A DNA stretch of 64,000 bases from Lentzea nigeriaca (lineage in GTDB: Bacteria > Actinomycetota > Actinomycetes > Mycobacteriales > Pseudonocardiaceae): assembly GCF_016907955.1 (NCBI RefSeq), contig NZ_JAFBCX010000001.1:496001-560000 (forward strand), in the 5' to 3' direction. The translations under genes and the position numbers were made by a program. Below the pieces are notes generated by a model. That model was given only the letters and a program-made list of their open reading frames with translations, ran no database searches and was not told where the DNA came from. Numbering within the stretch: the stretch's first letter is position 1; every line of letters starts with the position of its first letter. Below, piece by piece: positions 41,064 through 52,000 of the stretch.

Positions 41064-42820
41064 CGGACGGCCCGTCCCACAGGCTGGGAGAGGGCGATCT
41101 CCCGGTAGGTCTGGTTGGTGCCGACGAGCTCGGCGTGCGTGCCGGAGCCGACGACCTGGCCGTCCTCCAGCACGATGACGCGTGACGCCGCCTCGACGGT
41201 GCTGATCCGCTGGGTGACCAGCAGGATCGTCGCGTCGCCGAGCTCGCGGGCCAGTGCGGCGCGCAGCCGTGCCTCGGTGCCGAGGTCGAGCGCGGAGAAG
41301 CAGTCGTCGAGCAGGTAGATCTCGGGGCGCCGCACCAGTGTGCGGGCGATGGCGAGCCGTTGTCTCTGTCCACCTGAGACGTTCGAGCCGCCCTGCGTGA
41401 TCGGGGCGTCGAGGCCGAGCGGCCGGACGAACTCGGCGGCCTGCGCGATCTCCAGCGCGTGCCACAGCTCGTCGTCGGTGGCGTCTTCCTTGCCGTAGCG
41501 GAGGTTCGACGCGATCGTGCCGCTGAACAGGTGTGCCTTCTGGGGCACGTACCCGACGGCCTGGTGCAGTGCCGACGGGTCGAGGTCGCGGATGTCGACA
41601 CCGTTGATCCGCACCTCACCGCTCGTGACGTCGTAGAGCCTCATGGCGAGCGAGAGCAGTGTCGACTTGCCGCTGCCCGTGCTGCCGAGGACCGCGACCG
41701 TGTCGCCGGGCCGTGCCACCAGGTCGACGTCCCGCAGCACCGGTTTTTCCGCGCCGGGGTAGCCGAACGTGGCTTGGCGCAGTTCCAGGTGGCCGCGCGT
41801 GTGCATTGCCGTGATCGGCTTCTTCGGTTGCCGGATGCTGGATTCCGCTTGCAGCACCTCGTTGATGCGGTCTGCTGACACGGCCGCGCGCGGGGCTTCG
41901 GTGAACACCAGCATCGCCATGATGATCGCGACGATGATCAGCGTGACGTACGACAGCAGCGCGAGCAGTGCGCCGAGCTGCATGGTGCCGTCGTCGATGC
42001 GGTGCCCGGAGAACCAGATGATCGCGACCGTCAGCACGTTCATGACGGTCATGACCATCACCGGCAGCGCCGCCATGATCCGCCCGACCCGCAGCGTCGT
42101 GCCGTACAGGTCGCGGTTGGTGGTGTCGAAGCGGTCGCGTTCGTGCGGGTCGCGGACGAACGCCCTGATCACCCGTACGCCGGTGATCTGCTCGCGCAGC
42201 AGGTGGTTGATGCGGTCCAGGAACCGTTGCATGGCCTCGTAGAACGGCGAGAGCCGCTTCAGCATCAGCGTGAGACCGATGATCACGACGACGACCAGCG
42301 CGATCAGGATCGTCGACACCGGCACGTCCTGCGCCAGCGCCAGCGCGACGCCGCCGACGCACATGATGACCGCCGACACCGCGACGTCGGCGGTGGTCAG
42401 CACGATGCTCTGGACCTGTCCGACGTCGTTGACCGTCCTGGTGATCAGCGACGGCGCGCCGATCTGGTCGACCTCGCGGGCAGACAGGCTCATGACCTTC
42501 CCGAACACCTTCGCGCGCAGATCACGTCCGAGACCCGCGGACAGGCGGGAGCTCAGCAGCATCGCGCCGCTCGCGGTGAGGATCTGCGCCACGGCCACCC
42601 CGAGCATGGAGGAGCCGGTGACCCAGATGTAGGCGGCGTCGCCGAGGAGCACCCCGTTGTCGATGATCCGCGCGTTGAGCGTGGGCAGCAGCAGGGTCGC
42701 GGCCGTCTGGACCAGCTGCAGTGCCACCAGGAGCAAGAGTGGTCCCCGGTAGGGCCGGAGGTGGGTGTTCAGAAATCCGATGAGCACACGGTCCAGCAGA
42801 CCGCAGTTTCTTGCGGGCAT
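41060..42820 (-). CDS. ABC exporter half-transporter with degenerate ATPase site
   Basis: This exporter subunit of up to 586 residues has six helices and one ATPase domain: Walker A GSTGSGKSTLLSLA, signature NVSGGQRQRLAIA, and Walker B IYLLDDCFSALDLGTE, where the catalytic glutamate is replaced by aspartate. Such a degenerate site is normal for one half of heterodimeric exporters (BmrC, TM287). Translation may start at ATG 42820 or at GTG 42787 (LIGFLNTHLRPYRG). The second avoids a candidate regulator site that covers the ATG. It is divergent from the crotonyl-CoA carboxylase/reductase gene. Confidence 0.9.
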   Translation of the reverse strand: MPARNCGLLDRVLIGFLNTHLRPYRGPLLLLVALQLVQTAATLLLPTLNARIIDNGVLLGDAAYIWVTGSSMLGVAVAQILTASGAMLLSSRLSAGLGRDLRAKVFGKVMSLSAREVDQIGAPSLITRTVNDVGQVQSIVLTTADVAVSAVIMCVGGVALALAQDVPVSTILIALVVVVIIGLTLMLKRLSPFYEAMQRFLDRINHLLREQITGVRVIRAFVRDPHERDRFDTTNRDLYGTTLRVGRIMAALPVMVMTVMNVLTVAIIWFSGHRIDDGTMQLGALLALLSYVTLIIVAIIMAMLVFTEAPRAAVSADRINEVLQAESSIRQPKKPITAMHTRGHLELRQATFGYPGAEKPVLRDVDLVARPGDTVAVLGSTGSGKSTLLSLAMRLYDVTSGEVRINGVDIRDLDPSALHQAVGYVPQKAHLFSGTIASNLRYGKEDATDDELWHALEIAQAAEFVRPLGLDAPITQGGSNVSGGQRQRLAIARTLVRRPEIYLLDDCFSALDLGTEARLRAALARELGDATILLVTQRISTVEAASRVIVLEDGQVVGSGTHAELVGTNQTYREIALSQPVGRAVR

Positions 42821-42827
42821 TCCCTAG
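42812..42827. promoter_or_regulatory. Candidate PAS-LuxR (PimM-type) binding site
   Basis: TGCGGGCATTCCCTAG matches the published PimM/AmphRIV consensus CTVGGGAWWTCCCBAG at 13 of 16 positions by my count. It sits in the divergent promoter region between the ABC exporter and the crotonyl-CoA carboxylase/reductase gene, where a polyene cluster regulator would act on both. Confidence 0.35.
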
Positions 42828-42852
42828 CGTCTGTGCTCCTACCGTGGAGGGC

Positions 42853-44175
42853 ATGAGCGAGATCCTGAGCGCCATCGAATCCGACGACGCGGTGGCGCGG
42901 GACTTCGAGGCGTTACCGGTGCCCGAGAGCTACCGCGCCGTGGTCGTGGAGGAGAGCGACGCGGAGATGTTCGCGGGCCTGCCGACCCGGGACAAGGATC
43001 CGCGGCGGTCGCTGAAGGTCCGTGAGGTGGCGACGCCGGAGCTCGCGCCCGGTGAGGCGCTGGTCGCCGTGATGGCGTCCGCGATCAACTACAACACAGT
43101 GTGGACCTCGATCTTCGAGCCGCTGCCCACGTTCGGGTTCCTGCGGCGGCTCGGTGGCAGGCACGATCTGCCGTACCACGTGGTGGGGTCGGACCTCGCC
43201 GGTGTCGTGCTGCGCGTCGGCCCCGGTGTGACGGTGTGGAAGCCGGGCGACCGCGTGGTCGCGCACTGTCTGGACGTGCCGCTGGAGCACCCGGACGGCC
43301 ACAACGACACGATGCTCGACCCGCGGCAGCGGATCTGGGGTTTCGAGACGAACTTCGGCGGTCTGGCCGATCTGGCGCTGGTCAAGGCGAACCAGCTGAT
43401 GCCGAAGCCCGAGCACCTGACGTGGGAGGAGGCCGCCTCCCCCGGTCTGGTCAACTCCACCGCCTACCGCCAGCTGGTGTCGGTCAACGGCGGCAACATG
43501 AAGCAGGGCGACACGGTCCTGATCTGGGGTGCTTCCGGCGGACTCGGTTCCTACGCCACGCAGTTCGCGTTGAACGGCGGCGCGACTCCGGTCTGTGTCG
43601 TGTCGTCCCCGGACAAGGCCGAGATCTGCCGGTCGATGGGCGCCGAGCTGATCATCGACCGCTCCGCCGAGGGCTACCGGTTCTGGAAGAACGAGCACGA
43701 GCAGGACCCGCGCGAGTGGAAGCGGTTCGGCGCTCGCATTCGCGAGCTGACCGGCGGTGAGGACCCGGACATCGTGTTCGAGCACCCCGGCCGCGAAACG
43801 TTCGGCGCCAGCGTTTTCGTCGCGCGCAAGGGCGGCAAGATCGTCACCTGCGCGTCGACGTCCGGTTACCTGCACCAGTACGACAACCGCTACCTGTGGA
43901 TGAACCTCAAGCACATCATCTCCTCGCACTTCGCGAACTACCGCGAGGCCTGGGAGGCGAACCGGTTGGTGGCCAAGGGGAAGATCCACCCCACACTGTC
44001 CAAGGTGTACTCACTCGACGAGACCGGGCAGGCCGCGTTCGACGTGCACCGCAACGCCCACCAGGGCAAGGTCGGAGTGCTGTGCCTGGCACCGTCCGAG
44101 GGCCTGGGCGTGCTGGACCACGAGCTGCGCGACAGAAACATCGGCGCGATCAACCGATTCCGCACCTCTCACTGA
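42853..44175 (+). CDS. ccr: Crotonyl-CoA carboxylase/reductase
   Basis: Ccr reductively carboxylates crotonyl-CoA and longer enoyl-CoAs to ethylmalonyl-type extender units, using NADPH and CO2. This 440-residue enzyme has the expected medium-chain reductase fold. It shows VMASAINYNTVWTSIFEPLP, YHVVGSDLAGVVLRVGPGVT and RIWGFETNFGGLADLALVK, where the FE pair belongs to the CO2 pocket. The Rossmann motif is LIWGASGGLGSYATQFALNG, and FEHPGRETFGASVFVARKGG follows. GTGGAGG precedes ATG 42853. It sits between the exporter genes and a P450 in the polyketide cluster, so it should supply an unusual extender to a PKS module, though none of the four modules in this window. Confidence 0.95.
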   Translation: MSEILSAIESDDAVARDFEALPVPESYRAVVVEESDAEMFAGLPTRDKDPRRSLKVREVATPELAPGEALVAVMASAINYNTVWTSIFEPLPTFGFLRRLGGRHDLPYHVVGSDLAGVVLRVGPGVTVWKPGDRVVAHCLDVPLEHPDGHNDTMLDPRQRIWGFETNFGGLADLALVKANQLMPKPEHLTWEEAASPGLVNSTAYRQLVSVNGGNMKQGDTVLIWGASGGLGSYATQFALNGGATPVCVVSSPDKAEICRSMGAELIIDRSAEGYRFWKNEHEQDPREWKRFGARIRELTGGEDPDIVFEHPGRETFGASVFVARKGGKIVTCASTSGYLHQYDNRYLWMNLKHIISSHFANYREAWEANRLVAKGKIHPTLSKVYSLDETGQAAFDVHRNAHQGKVGVLCLAPSEGLGVLDHELRDRNIGAINRFRTSH

Positions 44176-44186
44176 AGGTTCTCCCG

Positions 44187-45401
44187 ATGACGGAAGAAGT
44201 AGTCGCGCCGGCTCCGGCGTGCCCGTTCCCGTTCGCCCGTGACCCGCACCGCCCACTGGACCTTCCGCCGGAGTACGCGCGGCTGCGCGCCGACCGGCCG
44301 GTGCAGAAGGTGACGACACCGGCGGGCGACACGGCCTGGCTGGTGTCCAGGTACGCCGATGTGCGTGCTCTTCTCGCGGACACGGACCGGTTCTCCGCCG
44401 AGGTGATGAACCCCGGCTACCCGCGGTACCTGTTCCCGGTGGACCCGCAGCCGGGCGCGTTCGTCACGGTCGACCCGCCGGACCACACCCGCTACCGGCG
44501 CATGATCATGTCGATGTTCACCAAGAAGAAGGCCGAGGAAGTGCGTCCGTCGGCGCAGAAGCTGGTGGACGAGCGGATCGACGCGATCCTGAAGCTACCG
44601 CAGCCGGTCGACCTGGTCACGCACTTCGCGCGCCCCATCCCGTTGACCGTCGTCTGCGAGCTGCTGGGCGTTCCCTACAAGGACCGTCTCGCGTTCGGCC
44701 GCTGGATCAACACCCTCGTCGAGACGACGTCGTCGCAGGCCCACCGCAACGCGGCGGCGGGTGCGCTGTTCGGCTACCTGACGAAGCTGGTGGCGCAGAA
44801 GGAGAAGGAGCCCACCGACGACGTACTCGGCCGGCTGGTGTCGAACCAGATGGCCGCGGGCGAGCTGAAACGCGAAGAAGCCGTCGTCATCGGCATGATG
44901 CTGCTGTCGGCGGGCTACGACACGACGGCGTCGTCGATCGCGTTGAGCATCCTGACGCTGCTGGAGCACCCCGAGCAGCTGGTGAAGCTGCGCGAGAACC
45001 CGGGCCTGATCGTCGGTGCCGTGGAGGAGTTGTTACGGCACCAGAACGTCATGCAGTGCGGTGTCGGCCGGGTGGCCAAAGTGGACCTGGAGATCGCCGG
45101 CCAGCCGATCAGGGCGGGGGAGGGGATCATCGCGCTGCTGTCCTCCGCGGACCGCGACGAGTCGGTGTACTCCGATGCCGACACGCTCGACATCACGCGG
45201 AAGGACTCGACGCCGCTGGCGTTCGGGCACGGCATCCACAGCTGCATCGCGAAGTTCCTGTCCCGCGTGGAACTCCAGGTGGCGCTGCTGACGTTGATCA
45301 CCCGCATTCCGACGCTCGCATTGGCGAAACCGGCCGACGAGCTGCGTTTCCGGGACGGCGCGATCGTCTACTCGCTGCGGGAGCTCCCGGTCGTCTGGTG
45401 A
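44187..45401 (+). CDS. Cytochrome P450 of the polyketide cluster
   Basis: This 404-residue P450 has an N-terminus starting CPFPFARDPHRPLDLPPEYA, the I-helix MMLLSAGYDTTASSIALSIL, the ExxR motif VEELLRHQNV and the haem loop LAFGHGIHSCIAKFLSRVEL, in which the usual glycine after Cys-x is alanine. The gene starts 11 bases after the carboxylase/reductase stop, so the two are probably cotranscribed. In polyene clusters P450s oxidise the macrolactone, for example the branch methyl to a carboxyl (NysN/AmphN) or add a hydroxyl (NysL). I cannot assign which, and no ferredoxin gene is adjacent. Confidence 0.93.
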   Translation: MTEEVVAPAPACPFPFARDPHRPLDLPPEYARLRADRPVQKVTTPAGDTAWLVSRYADVRALLADTDRFSAEVMNPGYPRYLFPVDPQPGAFVTVDPPDHTRYRRMIMSMFTKKKAEEVRPSAQKLVDERIDAILKLPQPVDLVTHFARPIPLTVVCELLGVPYKDRLAFGRWINTLVETTSSQAHRNAAAGALFGYLTKLVAQKEKEPTDDVLGRLVSNQMAAGELKREEAVVIGMMLLSAGYDTTASSIALSILTLLEHPEQLVKLRENPGLIVGAVEELLRHQNVMQCGVGRVAKVDLEIAGQPIRAGEGIIALLSSADRDESVYSDADTLDITRKDSTPLAFGHGIHSCIAKFLSRVELQVALLTLITRIPTLALAKPADELRFRDGAIVYSLRELPVVW

Positions 45402-45417
45402 AAACCGGATGCCGGCC

Positions 45418-45444
45418 GCCCGGAGGGATCCCTACCCTCCGGGC
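45418..45444 (+). promoter_or_regulatory. Hairpin occluding the GNAT gene ribosome binding site
   Basis: GCCCGGAGGG and CCCTCCGGGC form a perfect 10-base stem with a 7-base loop that ends one base before the GNAT ATG. The only Shine-Dalgarno-like sequence (GGAGGG) lies in the left arm. It may terminate P450 transcription or block GNAT translation. Confidence 0.55.
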
Positions 45445-45987
45445 ATGGATCTTCGCGAGGAACTCCCGAGTGACGAACAGTCCGTGCGTGACGTCCACCT
45501 CCAGGCCTTCGGGCGCGGCCATGCGGTAGGTGATCTGGTCGGCAGCCTGCGGGACACCATCACGCCGCAGAGCGGCCTCTCACTGCTCGCCGAGCTCGAC
45601 GGGCAGGTCGTCGGGCACGTCATGTTCACCCGCTGCCTGCTCGACGCCCCAGCGCGGCTGGTCGACGTGCAGGTCCTCAGCCCGGTGGGCGTGCTGCCCG
45701 AGTTCCAGCGCCGCGGCATCGGCTCGGCGCTGATCAGGCACGGCCTGGAGACCCTGGCGGAGCGGGCCGTTCCCGTCGTCTTCCTCGAGGGAAACCCGGC
45801 CTACTACTCGCGCTTCGGCTTCGTCCGCGGTGAGGATCTGGGCTTCCGCAAGCCGTCGCTGCGCATCCCGGACGGCGCTTTCCAAGCCATCACGCTCCCG
45901 GCGCACGAGCCGTGGATGACGGGCACGCTGGTCTACTCGGAGCCGTTCTGGAGGCACGACGCGGTCGGTCTCCGCAACCCAGACTAG
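45445..45987 (+). CDS. GNAT-family N-acetyltransferase
   Basis: This 180-residue acetyltransferase has the acetyl-CoA-binding motif A in LSPVGVLPEFQRRGIGSALI (Q/RxxGxG/A) and the following PVVFLEGNPAYYSRFGFVRG. The YYSRFGF pattern is common in YhbS-like members. It starts at ATG 45445 within a hairpin leader. It lies between the P450 and the PKS gene; N-acetylation of a product or self-protection is conceivable, but the substrate is not indicated. Confidence 0.88.
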   Translation: MDLREELPSDEQSVRDVHLQAFGRGHAVGDLVGSLRDTITPQSGLSLLAELDGQVVGHVMFTRCLLDAPARLVDVQVLSPVGVLPEFQRRGIGSALIRHGLETLAERAVPVVFLEGNPAYYSRFGFVRGEDLGFRKPSLRIPDGAFQAITLPAHEPWMTGTLVYSEPFWRHDAVGLRNPD

Positions 45988-46050
45988 GCGTATGCCAGGC
46001 ACTCGGACGCGAGGATTCCTGACAGGTCGCGTCTCGAGATGGGTTGAGGG

Positions 46051-49000
46051 ATGGACAACGAACAGAAGCTCCGGGACTACCTCCGCCGGGCCAGCACGGA
46101 CCTCCAGCGCACCAAGCGGCGCCTGCAGGACCTCGAAGCGGCCGCGACGGAACCGATCGCCGTCGTCGGCATCGGCTGCCGCTTCCCCGGCGGGGTGCGC
46201 AGTCCCGAAGATCTGTGGCGGATGGTCGTCAACGGGGAACACGGCATCCGCGCCTTCCCGACCGACCGCGGCTGGGACCCGGAGATGCTCGCCCTGTCGT
46301 CGAGCGACCAGGGCGGCTTCCTCGAAGGCGCGGGCGAGTTCGACGCCGACTTCTTCGGCATCTCGCCGCGCGAGGCCCTGGGCATGAACCCGCAGCAGCG
46401 CGTGCTGCTGGAGGTCACCTGGGAGGCCCTGGAACGCGCGGGCATCGACCCGCACGCGCTGAAGGGTTCCGCCACCGCCGTCTTCGCGGGCGCGATGAAC
46501 CAGGACTACCAGCTCGGCCCCGGCGAGGGCGGCGAGGGCATGGTCCTGCTGGGGTCGTCGAACTCCGTGATCTCGGGCCGCATCTCCTACACCCTCGGCT
46601 TCGTCGGCCCGTCCGTCACGCTCGACACTGCCTGTTCTTCTTCTTTGGTGGCAATGCATCTGGCGATGCAGTCACTGCGCGCGGGCGAGTGTTCGCTGGC
46701 TTTGGCCGGTGGTGTCACGGTGATGGCCAACCCGGCGACCTTCGTGGAGTTCTCCCGCCAGGGTGGCCTGTCCTCCGACGGCCGCTGCCGCTCGTTCGCC
46801 GACTCGGCCGACGGCACGGGCTGGTCCGAGGGCGTCGGCATGCTCGTGCTCGAACGCCTCTCGGACGCCCGACGCAACGGCCACACCGTTCTGGCCGTGC
46901 TGCGCGGTTCCGCCGTCAACCAGGACGGCGCCTCCAACGGCCTGACCGCCCCCAACGGCCCGTCACAGCAGCGCGTCATCAAGTCGGCCCTGGTGAACGC
47001 CCGCCTGACCAGCGACCAGATCGACGTCGTCGAGGCCCACGGCACCGGCACCGTCCTGGGCGACCCGGTGGAGGCCCAGGCCCTTCTCGCCACCTACGGC
47101 CGCACCCGCTCCCCGGAACGCCCCCTGCTGCTCGGCTCCGTCAAGTCGAACATCAGCCACACCCAGGCCGCCGCCGGCGTGGCGGGCGTGATCAAGATGA
47201 TCATGGCCATCCGCGAGGGAGTGGTCCCGCAGACCCTCGGCGTCGACACCCCGTCCACCCACGTCGACTGGGATTCCGGCGCCGTCCGGCTGGTCACCTC
47301 CAACACCCCGTGGCCCGTCACCGGCCAGCCCCGCCGAGCCGCCGTCTCCTCCTTTGGCCTGTCCGGCACGAACGCCCACACCATCATCGAGCAAGCCCCC
47401 ACCCCCGAACCTGTGGACAACTCGGCCCCTGTGGACAACTCCGCCGCTGCCGATCTTCACCCACAGAATCCGTCAGACCCCCGTGGGACGATTGGAGTGG
47501 GGACCTCGTTCTCCCCCCAGGGGGGCCAGGCGGGATCGATTCAGCCGGGCGCGGTGCCGTTCCTGGTGTCGGGCCGGTCGCGTGAGGCGTTGCGCGCGCA
47601 GGCCGAGCGATTGCTGTCCGTCGCCGGCACCGAGTCGCTCGACCCGGCAGGCGCGCTCGACCTCGCCTACTCGCTCGCCACCACCCGCGCGTCGTTCGAC
47701 CACCGCGCCGCGATCGTCGGCGACCTCCGCACCGGCCTCGAAGCTCTCGTGAACGGCACCCCCGCCCCCGGTCTCATCCAGGGCACGGCGGCGCGCGCCA
47801 AGCAGGCGTTCCTGTTCACCGGCCAGGGCGCCCAGCGCATCGGCATGGGCCGCGGCCTCCACGCCCGCTTCCCGGTGTTCGCCGAGGCGTTCGACGCGGT
47901 CCTGCAGCACCTCGACCCGCAGCTCAAGGACGTGATCTGGGGCGATCGGCCGGAAGTCCTCGACCGGACAGAACACACCCAGCCCGCCCTGTTCGCGATC
48001 GAGGTCGCCCTCTACCGCCTCGTCGAGTCGTGGGGTCTCAAGCCCGATTTCGTCGGCGGCCACTCCATCGGCGAGATCGCCGCCGCGCACATCGCCGGTG
48101 TGTTCAGCCTGGAAGACGCGGCCACGCTGGTCCGTGAACGCGCCCGCCTCATGCAGGCACTGCCGAGCGGCGGCGTGATGATCGCGATCCAGGCCACCGA
48201 GGACGAGATCACGCCGCACCTGACCGACGGCGTCTCCATCGCCGCGATCAACGGTCCCACCAGCATCGTCATCGCCGGTGTTGAACAAGAGGGACGTAGG
48301 ATCGTTGAACAATTCAACGATCGCAAGACCAGGCAGCTCAGTGTCAGCCACGCCTTCCACTCGCCGCTCATGGAGCCGATGCTCGCGGAGTTCCGGGCCG
48401 CACTCGAAGGCCTGACGTTCGAGGCGCCGATCATCCCGCTCATCTCCAACGTCACCGGTGAGCAGGCCCGCGTCGAGCAGATCACGTCGCCCGACTACTG
48501 GGTGTCCCACGTCCGCGAAGCCGTCCGGTTCACCGACGGCGTCAAGTGGCTCACCGCCCACGGCGTCACGCGGTTCCTGGAGATCGGCCCGGACGGCATC
48601 CTGTCCGCGATGGCGCAGGAAAGCGCCGACCACATCACCGCGATCCCGGTGCTGCGCAAGGACCGCGACGAGGTCGAGACGATCACGTCCGCACTGGCCG
48701 GCCTGCACGTCCGCGGCACCAAGGTCGACTGGAACGCGTTCTTCGCGCACACCAGCGCAAAGCGCGTCGACCTGCCCACCTACGCCTTCCAGACGAAGCG
48801 CTACTGGCCCAAGGGCGGCGGCACCTTCCACGACCCGCGCGCCGCCGGTCTCGGTGCGGCGCACCACCCGTTGCTCACGGCGACCGTCTCGTTCGCCGAC
48901 CAGGACGGCGCGCTGCTCACCGGCCGCCTCACCCGCCAAACCCACCCGTGGCTCGTCGATCACGCCGTGCGCGGCACGGTTCTGCTGCCCGGCACGGCCT

Positions 49001-52000
49001 ACCTGGAGCTCGCGATCCGCGCCGGCGACGAGGTCGGCTGCGACCGCGTCGAGGAACTGACGCTGACCGCTCCGCTGGTCGTGCCCGAGAAGGGCGGCGT
49101 GCAGGTACAGCTGTGGATCGGCAACGCCGACGCGAACGGCCGCCGCACCGTCAAGATCTACTCGCGTGCCGAGGGTTCCGACGACGAACCGTGGACACAG
49201 CACGCGATCGGCGTGCTCGGTGCGCCCGCGCGTGAGGTCGCGTTCGACACCGCGGTGTGGCCGCCTGCCGGCGTCGCTGCCCTGGACGTCGAGGGCTGCT
49301 ACGAGAACTTCGCCGCGATGGGCTTCGAGTACGGGCCCGTCTTCCAGGGACTGCGCCAGGTCTGGCGTGGTGACGACGGCGTCGTCTACGCCGAGGTCTC
49401 GCTGCCGGAAGGTGTCGACCCGGCCGGATTCGGCCTGCACCCGGCACTTCTGGACGCCGCGCTGCACGCCGCGCTCGTCTCGGGCGACGGGGACGCCGGT
49501 CTGCCGTTCTCGTGGGAAGGCGTGTCGCTGCACGCGTCCGGCGCGACCACGCTGCGGGTGCGCCTGACCCGGTCCGGCGACAACGCCTACGCCATCGCGG
49601 CCGTGGACGGCGCCGGTGCACCGGTCGCGTCGATCGACTCGCTGGTGGTGCGCGCGGTCGCGGCCGAGTCCACTGTGGACCGCGACTCGCTGTTCCAGGT
49701 CGACTGGGTGCCGGTGACGGTTCCGGCGGACGGCACCGCGTTCACCGTGCTGGGCGAGGACGTCCTCGGCCTCGGCGGCACGGACACCTCGGACGTGCTC
49801 GTCGTTCCGGTGCTCGGCAACGAGGACGTGGTCTCCTCGGTGCACGAACTCACCGAACGCGTTCTCGAACTGCTCCAGGAGGAACGCGACGAGCGGCTCG
49901 TTTTCGTGACGAGCAGCCAGGATCTCGCGTCGGCCGCGGTGTGGGGCATGGTGCGGTCGGCGCAGTCCGAGTCGCCGGGCCGGTTCTCGCTGATCGAGCT
50001 GGACGGCACTCCCGCATCGCTGGCCGCGTTCGCCACCGCCGTCGGTTCCGAGGAGCCGCAGCTGGCGTTGCGCGACGGCGAGATCTACGCGCCGCGCCTG
50101 GCCCGTGCCGAGATCGAGGAGAGCCCGGTCGACTGGGGCGCGAAGGTCCTGATCACCGGTGGTACGGGCGGTCTGGGCAAGGTTGTCGCCCGCCACCTTG
50201 TCGCTGAGCACGGCGTCCGCGACCTGGTGCTGGTCAGCCGTAGTGGCACGGGCGACGTGTCAGAGCTGGAAGCGTTGGGCGCCAGCGTCTCCGTCGTCGC
50301 GTGCGATGTCGCCGACGCTGGAGCCGTGGCGGATCTGGTTGCCGGGCACGAGTTCTCGGCCGTCGTGCACAGCGCCGGGGTGCTGGACGACGGCGTGATC
50401 TCGTCGTTGACGCCGGAACGCCTGCATTCGGTGCTGCGTCCCAAGGTCGACGCGGCCTGGAACCTGGCCCAGGCGCTGCCGGACGTGCCGCTGGTGCTGT
50501 TCTCGTCGCTCGCGGGCACGTGGGGCACGGCCGGTCAGGCGAACTACGCGGCAGGCAACCACTTCCTCGACGCGCTGGCCGAGTACCGGCCCAACACCGT
50601 GTCCCTGGCGTGGGGTGCGTGGGCGGTCGAGGGCATGCTGTCCGACGCGGACGCCGAACGCATGACGCGTACCGGCATGCCGCCGCTGACCGTCGACCAG
50701 GGCCTGGCGCTGTTCGACCGCGCGGTGGCGTCCTCCAGCGCCGCACTGGTTCCTGCCCGCCTCGACCTGGGCACGCTGCGGCAGCGCGGCGACGTGCCGC
50801 CGTTGCTGCGCGGCCTGATCCGGATGCGGACACGACGCGCGGCCTCGGGTTCGGAGACCGCGGACACGTTGGTCCGCAGGCTTTCCTGGCTGGGTGCGGA
50901 GGAGCGGTCGGACGCGGTGCTGGAACTGGTCCGCGGCCAGGTCGCGGCGGTGCTCGGCCACGCGTCCGGTGCCGAGATCGAGCCCACGCGCCAGTTCCAG
51001 GACCTCGGTTTCGACTCGCTGACCGCCGTCGAGCTGCGCAACCAGCTGACCGCGGTGACCGGGCTGAGGCTGCCCGCGACGATGGTGTTCGACTACCCGA
51101 CACCCGTCGCGCTCGCCTCACACCTGCTGGACGAGCTGTTCGACGCCGACGTCGTCGTGCCGTCCGAGGTCAGGGCCGCCGTCGCGGACGACCCGATCGT
51201 GATCGTCGGCATGGGCTGCCGCTACCCGGACGGCATCGGGTCGGCCGACGACCTGTGGCGGCTGGTGTCCGAGGGCGGCGACGCGGTGTCGGGCCTGCCG
51301 TCGAACCGCGGCTGGGACCTCGAGAACCTCTACCACCCCGACCCCGACCACCCCGGCACGACCTACTCGCGTTCGGGCGGTTTCCTGCACGACGCCGGCG
51401 AGTTCGACGCCGGGTTCTTCGGCATGTCTCCCCGCGAAGCCCTCGGAACCGACTCGCAGCAGCGCATCCTGCTGGAGGTCGTGTGGGAGGCGATCGAACA
51501 CGCCGGGATCGACCCGGTGTCGTTGCGCGGCACGCAGACCGGTGTGTTCGCGGGCGTCATGTACAACGACTACGGCGCGCGGCTCGGCGGCGGCGACTTC
51601 GAGGGCTTCCAGGGCTCCGGCACCTCACCGTCCATTGTGTCCGGACGCGTTTCCTACACGCTCGGCCTGGAAGGCCCAGCGGTCACGGTCGACACGGCGT
51701 GTTCGTCCTCTCTGGTCGCCATGCACTGGGCGATGCAGGCTCTGCGCGCGGGGGAGTGCTCGCTCGCGCTGGCCGGTGGTGTGACGGTCATGTCGACGCC
51801 GACCGCGCTGATCGAGTTCTCCCGGCAGCGCGGCCTGTCGCCGGACGGCCGCTGCAAGGCGTTCTCCGACTCGGCCGACGGCGTGGGCTGGTCCGAGGGC
51901 GCCGGTGTGGTCGTGCTGGAACGCATGTCCGACGCCGTGCGGAACGGGCACCCGATCCTCGCCGTGATCCGCGGCTCGGCGGTGAACCAGGACGGCGCCT

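Larger units (their letters stand above)
46150..51135 (+). other. PKS module 1: KS-AT(malonyl)-DH-KR(B)-ACP
   Basis: KS runs 46150-47400 with Cys195 in VTLDTACSSS, and His330 and His370. AT runs 47806-48660 with Ser672 in GGHSIGE and HAFH at 767-770. DH runs 48862-49660 with His971 in DHAVRGTVLLPG and Asp1135 in HPALLDAALH. KR starts near 49684 with TGGTGGLG, LDD at 50383-50391 and Tyr1499. ACP lies near 50917-51135 with Ser1656 in GFDSL. A B-type KR plus active DH predicts a trans double bond. Confidence 0.93.

Noticed and set aside
46005..46030. PimM-type site upstream of the PKS (around GAGGATTCCTGACAGG)
   Set aside because: The central spacing is one base short and both outer half-site triplets fail the consensus.
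47473..50211. A 912-codon minus-strand ORF inside the PKS
   Set aside because: It is the mirror frame of AT1, DH1 and KR1, which have intact catalytic motifs on the plus strand.
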